Assembly: GCA_019454705.1 (NCBI GenBank)
Contig: JACFNS010000011.1
Location: forward strand, 1 to 9,292
Source: Taibaiella sp.
GTDB lineage: Bacteria; Bacteroidota; Bacteroidia; Chitinophagales; Chitinophagaceae
DNA length: 9,292 nt
Reading direction: 5' to 3'
Of the stretch, positions 1 to 6,468 are shown one piece after another (position 1 is the stretch's first letter; the number at the start of each line of letters is the position of its first letter). Made by a program: the position numbers and the translations under genes. A model generated the notes under the pieces. It saw only the letters and a program-made list of their open reading frames with translations. It was not told the DNA's origin and made no database searches.

Positions 1-1806
1 CCCATTATCCACCACGATCATCAAGGCACATCTAACATATCGGGTGCGGCATTGCACAACGATCAGGAACTGGTAGGCAACGATATCCCCAACCTAAAGT
101 TTGTAATAAGCGGGGCAGGGGCTTCCGCCATATCCTGCTGCAAGATATACCTGGCACTGGGTGCCGATGTGAAGAATATGTACATGTTTGACAGCAAAGG
201 GCTGATTACAACTGACAGAGATGACATGGACGACTATAAGCTGCAATTTGCCCAAACCGGTAAAGAAGTATCGCTGGAAGAGGCATTGCAGGGCGCAGAT
301 GTATTCATCGGCCTGTCTAAAGGCAACCTGCTGAATAAAGAAATGATAAAAGGTATGGCTGAAAGGCCCATCATATTCGCCCTGGCCAACCCCGACCCCG
401 AAATAGCTTATGATGATGCCATGGAGGCTCGCCCGGACGCTATCATGGCTACCGGCAGAAGCGACTACCCCAACCAGGTGAATAATGTATTGGGTTTCCC
501 CTACATATTCAGGGGAGCGCTGGATGTACGCGCCACAGCCATAAATGAAGAGATGAAACTGGCTGCAGTAAAAGCACTGGCAGAACTGGCCAAAGAACCT
601 GTACCCGAGATAGTGAACGTAGCTTACAATGAAAAAAGCCTGGAGTACGGCCCTATGTACATCATACCCAAACCGATAGACCCCAGGTTGCTGGTAACCG
701 TAGCCCCTGCGGTAGCCCGTGCCGCCATAGATAGTGGCGTAGCACGCAAGCCCATAGACGACTGGGATGCCTACAGGGAAGAATTGTACAAGAGACTAGG
801 CGGCGGAGATAATATACTGCGATGGGTGATTAATAAGGCTAAACAAAATCCAAAGCGGGTAGTATTTGCCGAGGCTGAAAACCTGAAAGTGCTGAAGGCG
901 GCACAGATAGTAAAAGATGAAGGGATAGCCATACCTATACTATTAGGTGAAGAGAAGAAGATTAAAAAACTGATAGCTGATAACAAAATACAACTGAGTG
1001 ATGTAGAGATACTGGACCCTCGCAACGAGAACACAGTAGAAAAGAGGGAACAATACGGTGAGTTGTTTTTTAATAAGCGCCAACGACGCGGGTACAACCT
1101 GTACGAGGCTAAAAAGGTAATGCGCGAGCGCCCTTATTTTGGCTGTATGATGGTAGACCAGGGCGAAGCGGACGCACTGATATCAGGGCTTACCCGGCAA
1201 TATCCTGATACGCTCAGGCCCGCGCTGGAGATAATTGGTACGCATGAAACAGCCAAACGTGTAGCGGGTATGTACATGATGCTGACCAAAAAAGGCCCGC
1301 TGTTTTTTGCAGACACGACTATCAATTTCAATCCCAAAGAGGATGAACTTATTGACATAACGCTGCAAACCGCGCGTGCTGTGGAACAGTTTAACATCAA
1401 ACCCAGGATAGCTATGCTATCTTATTCCAACTTTGGGGCTACACCATCTCCGGAGGCAAACCTGGTAAGAAATGCCGTAGCCAGGATAAAAGAGCAATGC
1501 CCTGATTTGATAATAGATGGTGAAATGCAGGCTGGGGTGGCGTTTAACAAAGACCTGTTGCGCGAAAACTATCCATTCTCAGATTTAGTAGATGAGTCGC
1601 CTAATACATTGATCTTTCCAAACCTGTCTGCTGGTAATATCGCATACCACTTGCTGCAGGAATTGGGCGGCTCTGAAGCTGTAGGGCCAATACTATTAGG
1701 TTTAAAAAAACCTGTACACGTATTACAACTCGGCAGCTCTATACGCCAGATAGTTAATATGGTGGCGATAGCTGTTGTAGAGGCTCAGTTCAAAAATGTA
1801 TCTTAA
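1..1806 (+). CDS. maeB: NADP-dependent malic enzyme with C-terminal phosphotransacetylase-like domain (5' truncated by window edge)
   Basis: Oxidatively decarboxylates malate to pyruvate and CO2 with reduction of NADP+, in the cytoplasm. The reading frame is open from base 1 and ends at TAA 1804-1806. The 601 visible codons lack roughly the first 160 residues of a family usually near 760, including the catalytic Tyr/Lys region. An internal TTG at base 52 is not the start, because family sequence continues upstream of it. Visible in order: the divalent-metal loop (codons 4-10, HHDHQGT), a Rossmann GAGASA (38-43), the ANPDPEI motif (129-135), NQVNN (158-162), and from about codon 271 to the end a phosphotransacetylase-like domain. 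In characterised MaeB proteins this last domain is catalytically dead but binds acetyl-CoA as an allosteric regulator; regulation here is inferred from that. The metal loop departs from the usual HDDQHGT (see findings). The stop overlaps the next start codon. Family assignment is very secure; NADP rather than NAD preference is inferred from the two-domain architecture. Confidence 0.95.
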   Translation, partial: PIIHHDHQGTSNISGAALHNDQELVGNDIPNLKFVISGAGASAISCCKIYLALGADVKNMYMFDSKGLITTDRDDMDDYKLQFAQTGKEVSLEEALQGADVFIGLSKGNLLNKEMIKGMAERPIIFALANPDPEIAYDDAMEARPDAIMATGRSDYPNQVNNVLGFPYIFRGALDVRATAINEEMKLAAVKALAELAKEPVPEIVNVAYNEKSLEYGPMYIIPKPIDPRLLVTVAPAVARAAIDSGVARKPIDDWDAYREELYKRLGGGDNILRWVINKAKQNPKRVVFAEAENLKVLKAAQIVKDEGIAIPILLGEEKKIKKLIADNKIQLSDVEILDPRNENTVEKREQYGELFFNKRQRRGYNLYEAKKVMRERPYFGCMMVDQGEADALISGLTRQYPDTLRPALEIIGTHETAKRVAGMYMMLTKKGPLFFADTTINFNPKEDELIDITLQTARAVEQFNIKPRIAMLSYSNFGATPSPEANLVRNAVARIKEQCPDLIIDGEMQAGVAFNKDLLRENYPFSDLVDESPNTLIFPNLSAGNIAYHLLQELGGSEAVGPILLGLKKPVHVLQLGSSIRQIVNMVAIAVVEAQFKNVS

Positions 1807-3017
1807 TGCGGGTAGCTATAATAGGGGCAGGCGCCGCAGGGTGTTTTGCAGCAGCGAATATACCGGTCGCACCCGGAAGGGAAGTGGTGGTGTTTGAAAA
1901 GAGCAACAAGGTAATGCAGAAAGTAAAGGTGTCGGGTGGGGGCAGGTGCAATGTCACACATGCCTGCTTTGATATTCCTGAACTGCTTAAAAAATATCCG
2001 CGTGGTCAAAGGTTCCTGCGCAAAACACTGTACGAGTTTACGCCACAACATACTATTGAATGGTTCAAACAAAGAGGTGTAGAACTGAAAGCAGAAGAGG
2101 ATGGCAGGATGTTCCCTATAACCGATGAGTCGCAAACAATCATTGATTGTATATGGCAACAATTGCAGCAGAATAAAGTGCAAGTGAGGTATGGCAAAGC
2201 GGTGAAAAAAATTGAACGGTCCGACGCGCAACTGATACTGCATTTTGCTGATGATAGCATCTACGCTGCTGATAAAGTGTTGATTGCCTGCGGTGGTTTC
2301 CCTAAAACAGAACAATTTAACTGGTTGAAAGAAACGGGCCATACTATACAGGAACCTGTTCCGTCATTATTTACATTCAATATGCCTAAACACTCCATTA
2401 CAGAACTGATGGGGCTGAGTGTAGATGATGTGACTGTGAAAATACAGGGAACTAAAATAACAGAAAGAGGCCCATTGCTGATAACGCATTGGGGATTGAG
2501 TGGGCCGGTTGTACTGCGTTGCTCTGCATGGGGTGCCCGTGAGTTGCACGAACGGCGGTACGATTTCAAAATACTAGTGAACTGGCTCGGAGCAATTATG
2601 GAACAGGATGTAAGAGAGCAGTTTGCAGGACTGAGGCAGGATATAGGTAAGCAGTATATACATCATAAAAACCCCTTTGGCCTGCCACGCCGCCTTTGGG
2701 AGTATATGCTGAAACAATGTGGTATAGAAGAAAGTATGAAATGGGGAGAATTACCTGCCAAAGCGCAGAATAAACTGGTGCAATCACTGGTAGCAGATGA
2801 ATACCATATTCAGGGTAAAACAACATTTAAAGAAGAGTTTGTTACCAGCGGAGGTATAACACTAACGGAAGTTAATCCACAGACTATGGAAAGCAGGTTA
2901 GTTCCCGGTTTGTATTTTGCAGGGGAGATATTGGATATAGATGGTATTACAGGTGGATTCAATTTTCAACACGCGTGGAGTAGCGCATACATTGCCGCTA
3001 ATAGCATAATGGAATGA
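1806..3017 (+). CDS. NAD(P)/FAD-dependent oxidoreductase, YhiN/HI0933 (BaiN-like) family
   Basis: A 403-residue flavoprotein of the HI0933/YhiN family, often labelled 'aminoacetone oxidase family'. The physiological substrate is unknown for most members, so none is proposed. Visible: an N-terminal FAD dinucleotide fold GAGAAG (7-12) with the ribose-binding Glu in VVVFEK (E31); the family signature SGGGRCNVTH (43-52); GRMFPITDESQ (100-110); ACGGFPKT (161-168); LLITHWGLSGPVVL (224-237); TSGGITLTE (347-355); and a C-terminal FAD-contact stretch FAGEILDIDGITGGFN (371-386). All family blocks are present in order and the length is normal (about 400). There is no signal peptide, so it is cytoplasmic. 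Its ATG shares one base with the malic enzyme stop (TAATG), suggesting translational coupling in one operon; no functional link between the two is otherwise evident. The next gene is convergent. Confidence 0.93.
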   Translation: MRVAIIGAGAAGCFAAANIPVAPGREVVVFEKSNKVMQKVKVSGGGRCNVTHACFDIPELLKKYPRGQRFLRKTLYEFTPQHTIEWFKQRGVELKAEEDGRMFPITDESQTIIDCIWQQLQQNKVQVRYGKAVKKIERSDAQLILHFADDSIYAADKVLIACGGFPKTEQFNWLKETGHTIQEPVPSLFTFNMPKHSITELMGLSVDDVTVKIQGTKITERGPLLITHWGLSGPVVLRCSAWGARELHERRYDFKILVNWLGAIMEQDVREQFAGLRQDIGKQYIHHKNPFGLPRRLWEYMLKQCGIEESMKWGELPAKAQNKLVQSLVADEYHIQGKTTFKEEFVTSGGITLTEVNPQTMESRLVPGLYFAGEILDIDGITGGFNFQHAWSSAYIAANSIME

Positions 3018-3040
3018 TTACGCAGTAAGAAAAAGTGGAA

Positions 3041-3059
3041 AACTATAATAGTTGTTTTT
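3041..3059. terminator. weak hairpin between convergent genes
   Basis: A 5-bp inverted repeat, AACTA (3041-3045) and TAGTT (3049-3053), with a 3-base loop and a GTTTTT tail on the plus strand. It lies where the flavoprotein and the NlpC/P60 gene converge and overlaps the latter's stop codon. The stem is short and AT-rich, so this is a weak terminator candidate only. Confidence 0.25.
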
Positions 3060-3711
3060 CGCCCTTAGCGATTTTACCTGCTCCGGCAAATCGCTTAGAC
3101 CAATAGGTTTCAGTCAGGCTGCTTATCATTACGCCACCTGTTGTTGATGCATGTACGAAGAAGTTATTGGCCAGGTATATACCCACGTGAGATATTCTCT
3201 TGCCCCTGGTACGGAAAAATACCAGGTCGCCTTCTATCAGGTTGTCAATATCCCATATCATGCGGCAGGAGTGAAACTGGTCGCGTGCTGTACGTACCAA
3301 TTCTGTACAAAATACTTCAGCATACGCTTTTTGTACAAAAGCAGAACAGTCTATACCTGACTTGTCATTGCCACCATAAGAATATTTTACACCATACCAT
3401 TCGTCTATAAACTTGTACAGGATATAGTTGGACATAGATTTAGGCATCAGGCCAATCATGGAGGCATATTTATTCAACAGTTCATCGCTTATTGCCTGTG
3501 TTGGGGTATTCTTGTCGCCGGCTAGTATTTTTATTTGCCTGGATGTGGACGGTGACATATCCAATTCCTCAATAAATTGGATATTGCCTTTTTTTTGAAC
3601 CAACTTGGACGATTGGGCATACAACAACTCCTCGCTGCTGTTGCAGCTTGTAGCCAATATCAATATTATTCCAAGTAAAGCAGTTGTAATCTTGCACAAG
3701 GTTTTTCCCAT
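3043..3711 (-). CDS. NlpC/P60 family cell-wall peptidase, lipoprotein
   Basis: A 222-residue predicted lipoprotein peptidase that would cut peptide stems of peptidoglycan (typically gamma-D-Glu-meso-Dap bonds for NlpC/P60 enzymes; exact bond not determinable here). Residues 1-22 form a type II signal peptide, with a hydrophobic core at about 9-21 and lipobox ATSC, Cys23 being the lipidation site. Residues 24-100 are a poorly recognisable N-terminal region without a clear SH3 domain. The NlpC/P60 domain spans about 101-215: catalytic Cys122 in GIDCSAF, His175 in SHVGIYL and a third polar residue His187 in FVHAS, with the usual GDLVFF (161-166). The full triad suggests an active enzyme. The residues after Cys23 (NSSEEL) are acidic, loosely like the lipoprotein export signal reported in Bacteroidota, so display on the outer face is possible but unproven. 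It is transcribed in the same direction as the upstream lipocalin-like gene, with 123 bases and its own promoter candidate between them. Confidence 0.92.
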   Translation of the reverse strand: MGKTLCKITTALLGIILILATSCNSSEELLYAQSSKLVQKKGNIQFIEELDMSPSTSRQIKILAGDKNTPTQAISDELLNKYASMIGLMPKSMSNYILYKFIDEWYGVKYSYGGNDKSGIDCSAFVQKAYAEVFCTELVRTARDQFHSCRMIWDIDNLIEGDLVFFRTRGKRISHVGIYLANNFFVHASTTGGVMISSLTETYWSKRFAGAGKIAKGEKQLL

Positions 3712-3732
3712 TATCCTTATGTTGTATTACTG

Positions 3733-3763
3733 CAATATTATACAAATCTGCTAAAAAAGCAAA
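3733..3763 (-). promoter_or_regulatory. candidate Bacteroidota-type promoter of the NlpC/P60 gene
   Basis: Read on the minus strand: TTTG (3760-3763), a 19-base spacer, then TAATATTG (3733-3740), one mismatch from the Bacteroidota -7 box TAnnTTTG. The overlapping word TTTGTATAAT (3737-3746) could alternatively serve as a -10-like box. The predicted leader is only about 15-20 bases. Position, orientation and spacing fit; transcription data are lacking. Confidence 0.4.
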
Positions 3764-3834
3764 CCCTGCTTCTGTTAAAATTGGGGCAAGTCGGCGGGTT
3801 TTGTGTAACTTATTGGTTGTTATTAGGTTATATG

Positions 3835-4299
3835 CTATTTCGAAAGAGCTTTATACCTCATGTCAAGGCGTATGTCTATGCCGTCTACTTGTATCATCTG
3901 GCGTACTGTCAATACTTCAAAATTCATATCCAGTATTTGCCATTCCAGCCTTTTTTCAGGGTCGCCACCATAGTTCATAATGTAGATATAGCGCAGGTCG
4001 CCCGTCATTTGCCATATAAAAGGTGTATATGTTGGGGCATTACCTGTGCCGGTACTGTCCAGGCAGTTATCAGTCCCTTCTTCATAACGGCCTGTACCGC
4101 CCGGCTCAAAATTGTAATAATTATCATCCTGGCATTTAGGAAAAGATGTACCGCCTCCGTTGGCAGTAGCGCTTTCCAGCTTCCAGTTAGACGATTGCAG
4201 CATTTCGCGGCGGTTCTTCAGGTCGCCGCGTACATTATTGGTATTACAGGCAGTAACTACCAGTATAGTTGTAAGCAACAATATGAGTGTGTGTTTCAT
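3835..4299 (-). CDS. small lipoprotein, lipocalin-like
   Basis: A 154-residue predicted lipoprotein. Residues 1-17 are a type II signal peptide with lipobox VTAC; Cys18 would be lipidated, placing the protein in the outer or inner membrane facing the periplasm. The mature part resembles the lipocalin-like domain common in Bacteroidota: an N-terminal WKLESA (39-44), then a CQDDNYYNFEPGGTG block (56-70), a second Cys at 79, an FIWQM strand (94-98), and late strands including LEWQIL (118-123). Cys56 and Cys79 could form a disulfide. The ligand is unknown and the family assignment rests on pattern memory, so 'lipocalin-like' is moderate confidence while 'lipoprotein' is high. Codons look similar to neighbours. 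A start at 4299 places the signal peptide correctly. Confidence 0.8.
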   Translation of the reverse strand: MKHTLILLLTTILVVTACNTNNVRGDLKNRREMLQSSNWKLESATANGGGTSFPKCQDDNYYNFEPGGTGRYEEGTDNCLDSTGTGNAPTYTPFIWQMTGDLRYIYIMNYGGDPEKRLEWQILDMNFEVLTVRQMIQVDGIDIRLDMRYKALSK

Positions 4300-4326
4300 G
4301 TTCTTTGCCTTAATTGACAGCGCAAT

Positions 4327-4335
4327 TTATACAAA
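4327..4335 (-). promoter_or_regulatory. TTTGTATAA promoter-like element upstream of the lipocalin-like gene
   Basis: Read on the minus strand, TTTGTATAA followed by ATTGC sits 27 bases before the start codon. The NlpC/P60 gene has TTTGTATAA followed by TATTGC at 26 bases. The shared word and position suggest a common promoter core. No convincing TTTG -33 box precedes this copy. A 14-base palindrome, AAATAC-CT-GTATTT (4333-4346), overlaps it. Confidence 0.35.
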
Positions 4336-4473
4336 TACCTGTATTTTTTTTGTTATTTGATTGCTAATGGTTAAGAAAAAAGCAGCATAAAACTTGAAAA
4401 TGGAGAAATAAGAGCAACCTGCAACTATCTGTTGTTAGTGAAAATATGTTCGTATGAAGCCGGTAAAATATTA

Positions 4474-4500
4474 AATAAAAAAGCCCCTGTATGGGGCTTT
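4474..4500 (-). terminator. rho-independent terminator of the initiator tRNA
   Basis: A perfect 8-bp stem, AAAGCCCC (4480-4487) and GGGGCTTT (4493-4500), with a 5-base loop. On the minus strand the stem runs into TTTTTTATTTAA, a good U-tract, 10 bases after the tRNA 3' end. It fits termination of the tRNA transcript and insulates the lipoprotein genes beyond. Confidence 0.85.
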
Positions 4501-4510
4501 CTATTTTTTG

Positions 4511-4582
<72 letters not shown>

Positions 4583-4593
4583 CTGTGAGGGTG

Positions 4594-4625
4594 CAAAGAT
4601 AGGATAGTTACAAACAATAAACAAA
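4594..4625 (-). promoter_or_regulatory. Bacteroidota-type promoter of tRNA-fMet
   Basis: On the minus strand TTTG (4622-4625), a 20-base spacer, then TATCTTTG (4594-4601), an exact match to TAnnTTTG. Only 11 bases separate the -7 box from the mature tRNA 5' end, so the 5' leader to be trimmed by RNase P is a few bases. This is the best promoter in the window and supports the phylum call. Confidence 0.8.
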
Positions 4626-4690
4626 CAATAGTTGCTTTATTTAACAAATCTCATCTTATTGTTTATTATCGTATTACTTTTACAAACTGT

Positions 4691-5581
4691 ATGAGTGAAG
4701 AATTTAAATCTGGTTTTGTAAACATCTTTGGCGCGCCAAATGCAGGAAAATCCACGCTGCTCAATGCTTTGCTGGGTGAACAATTAGTCATTACGTCTGC
4801 TAAAGTGCAGACTATCCGTCACAGGATAGTAGGTATACTTAATAGTGAAAATTACCAGGTAGTTTTTTCTGACACCCCCGGCGTGATACTGGAACCCAAG
4901 TATAAACTGCATCAAAAAATGATGGCGCAGCTAAAATCGGCACTGGAGGATGCAGACGTAGCTATTCTAATGCACGATATTACCGAGCCAGTTGAAAATT
5001 TTGAAGCAATAGCAGGTTCGCTTAACCTGAAAGTGCCCGTGATATTGCTGCTGAATAAAACTGACCTTCTGAAAAATGAAGCGGAAATAGCAATACGTAA
5101 AAAGGAGTTTGAAAGTAAATACCCCGGATGGACGGTGCTGCCGGTGTCAGCAAAGAATAATGCAGGCATAGATAAAATATTGCCCGTTGTGCTAACTCAT
5201 CTGCCTGAGGGTTTTCCATATTATCCTGATGATAGTATGTCTGACAGGCCGGTTCGTTTCTTTGTAAGTGAATTAATCAGGCAACAGATATATGAATTAT
5301 ACCATGAAGAAATTCCTTACCATACTGCTGTAATAATAGATGCATATGAGGAAAAAACAAGCCTTACTGTTATTAAAGCTACCATTATAGTCAGTCGTGA
5401 GACACAGAAGATTATTATGATTGGCAAGAAAGGTAGTATGATAAAACAATTGGGTATTAACGCACGCAAGACAATTGAAGAGTTTGTCCAGGGCAAGGTA
5501 CACCTTGAGTTGTTTGTGAAAGTCCGGCCCAAATGGCGCGATAACGAAAATTACCTGAAGGAATATGGATATAATCCCTGA
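4691..5581 (+). CDS. era: GTPase Era, ribosome biogenesis factor
   Basis: A 296-residue GTP-binding protein that binds the 3' end of 16S rRNA and assists 30S maturation; cytoplasmic or membrane-associated. G domain: P-loop GAPNAGKS (14-21), G2 region QTIRHR (40-45), G3 DTPG (61-64), G4 NKTD (122-125), G5 SAK (153-155). C-terminal type II KH domain at about 205-290, with the RNA-binding loop GKKG (245-248). Length matches the family (about 300). The family's G2 sequence is QTTRHR; here the Thr just before Arg is Ile42 (codon ATC), which is unusual. Start chosen at ATG 4691 because the G domain begins a few residues later; there is no Shine-Dalgarno sequence. A near -7 box (TACTTTTA, 4675-4682) lies just upstream but has no partner box at normal spacing. 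It shares a 108-base divergent region with tRNA-fMet and overlaps the next gene by 17 bases. Confidence 0.96.
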   Translation: MSEEFKSGFVNIFGAPNAGKSTLLNALLGEQLVITSAKVQTIRHRIVGILNSENYQVVFSDTPGVILEPKYKLHQKMMAQLKSALEDADVAILMHDITEPVENFEAIAGSLNLKVPVILLLNKTDLLKNEAEIAIRKKEFESKYPGWTVLPVSAKNNAGIDKILPVVLTHLPEGFPYYPDDSMSDRPVRFFVSELIRQQIYELYHEEIPYHTAVIIDAYEEKTSLTVIKATIIVSRETQKIIMIGKKGSMIKQLGINARKTIEEFVQGKVHLELFVKVRPKWRDNENYLKEYGYNP

Positions 5582-6461
5582 GCAACAACCCTATATCCAG
5601 GAAATAAATGCGGACTGGTATGAGGGTAAAGTCACAGAGGTTTCCATGTTGAGGCTCGATGCTGTCCATCACCAGGTTTCGGGCAACAAATGGTATAAGC
5701 TGAAGTATAATGTAGAATATTGCCGCTCGCATGGTATTGGCACTATACTCACCTTTGGTGGTGCTTACTCCAATCATCTGGCCGCAACGGCTGCTATGGC
5801 TAATATATCAGGCCTCAAGTCAATAGGGGTAATAAAGGGCACCTATGCTGAAAAAGAACTGACACCCACACTTCGATTCTGTCGTGATAATGGAATGGAA
5901 TTGGTATTTGTCACCCATGAGGATTACGCCCGAAAATATGATGAGGATTGGTTGCGGTATTTATCCGCTCGTTTCAATTATCCTATGATAATACCCGAAG
6001 GTGGTGCTAATGAATATGGACGTAAGGGAGCAAGGGAAATTGCGGAACTGATACCGGAACGGTTTACACATGTAGCGGTTTCGGTAGGTACAGGTACTAC
6101 ATTAACGGGTATAGTTGACAACGTTGGCGGAGATGTACGGGTATTAGGCTTCGCGCCCATGAAAGGTGGTAAATACCTGCAGAACGAGATAAGTAAATAC
6201 GTTCCCGCCATGAATTTTACTATCTATGATGACTGGCATTTCGGCGGTTTCGGTAAGCATACTGCTGAGTTAGTTGTATTTATGAACCAGTTTTACCTGG
6301 AAAATAATATCCCCCTGGATATGGTGTACACAGCCAAGATGATGTATGGGCTACAGACTAGGATTTTAGCAGGGGGGTACGAGAAAGCCTCAAAAATCTT
6401 ATGTTTACACACCGGGGGCTTACAGGGGAATGTTTCTATAAAAGATAAACTCATTTATTAA
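5565..6461 (+). CDS. PLP-dependent enzyme, ACC deaminase/D-cysteine desulfhydrase family
   Basis: A 298-residue fold-type II PLP enzyme, cytoplasmic. Family members act on D-cysteine (giving pyruvate, H2S and ammonia), 1-aminocyclopropane-1-carboxylate (giving 2-oxobutyrate and ammonia) or related amino acids; the substrate cannot be fixed from this sequence. The PLP lysine is Lys42 in SGNKWYKL (39-46), matching Lys51 of Pseudomonas ACC deaminase. GGAYSNH (65-71) is the substrate-carboxylate loop, with Ser69 at the catalytic-serine position; SVGTGTT (173-179) is the PLP phosphate loop; HTGGLQG (282-288) lies near the C terminus. The loop reads SNH, not the SNQ of true ACC deaminase, so genuine ACC deaminase activity is less likely. 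Its ATG lies inside era in another frame (17-base overlap), implying coupled translation, and the symporter follows after 7 bases. Confidence 0.9.
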   Translation: MDIIPEQQPYIQEINADWYEGKVTEVSMLRLDAVHHQVSGNKWYKLKYNVEYCRSHGIGTILTFGGAYSNHLAATAAMANISGLKSIGVIKGTYAEKELTPTLRFCRDNGMELVFVTHEDYARKYDEDWLRYLSARFNYPMIIPEGGANEYGRKGAREIAELIPERFTHVAVSVGTGTTLTGIVDNVGGDVRVLGFAPMKGGKYLQNEISKYVPAMNFTIYDDWHFGGFGKHTAELVVFMNQFYLENNIPLDMVYTAKMMYGLQTRILAGGYEKASKILCLHTGGLQGNVSIKDKLIY

Positions 6462-6468
6462 TTGCACT

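Noticed and set aside
52..54. TTG at base 52 as the malic enzyme start
   Set aside because: The frame is open to base 1 and codons 1-17 still align with the malic enzyme metal-loop region, so the gene simply begins outside the window.
1803..2342. A 179-codon minus-strand open frame opposite the flavoprotein gene
   Set aside because: It lies wholly antisense to a strongly conserved gene, has no recognisable domain, and its composition (many Phe, Cys, His, Arg) is that of a reverse-frame shadow.
3781..4317. A 178-codon plus-strand open frame opposite the lipocalin-like lipoprotein
   Set aside because: The minus-strand frame has a clear signal peptide with lipobox and domain pattern; the plus-strand product is low-complexity shadow sequence with no start signal.
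4300..4473. Possible small gene or RNA in the gap between the lipocalin-like gene and the tRNA terminator
   Set aside because: Beyond the promoter word and a short palindrome at 4333-4346, I see no open frame with coding character and no stable fold; it looks like plain AT-rich spacer.
4675..4682. TACTTTTA as the era -7 box
   Set aside because: It ends with A where G is expected, has no TTG box at 17-23 bases upstream, and would give an almost leaderless mRNA; kept only as a remark.
5457..5777. A minus-strand open frame across the era and PLP-enzyme overlap
   Set aside because: No domain or signal; the overlap is fully explained by coupled genes on the plus strand.
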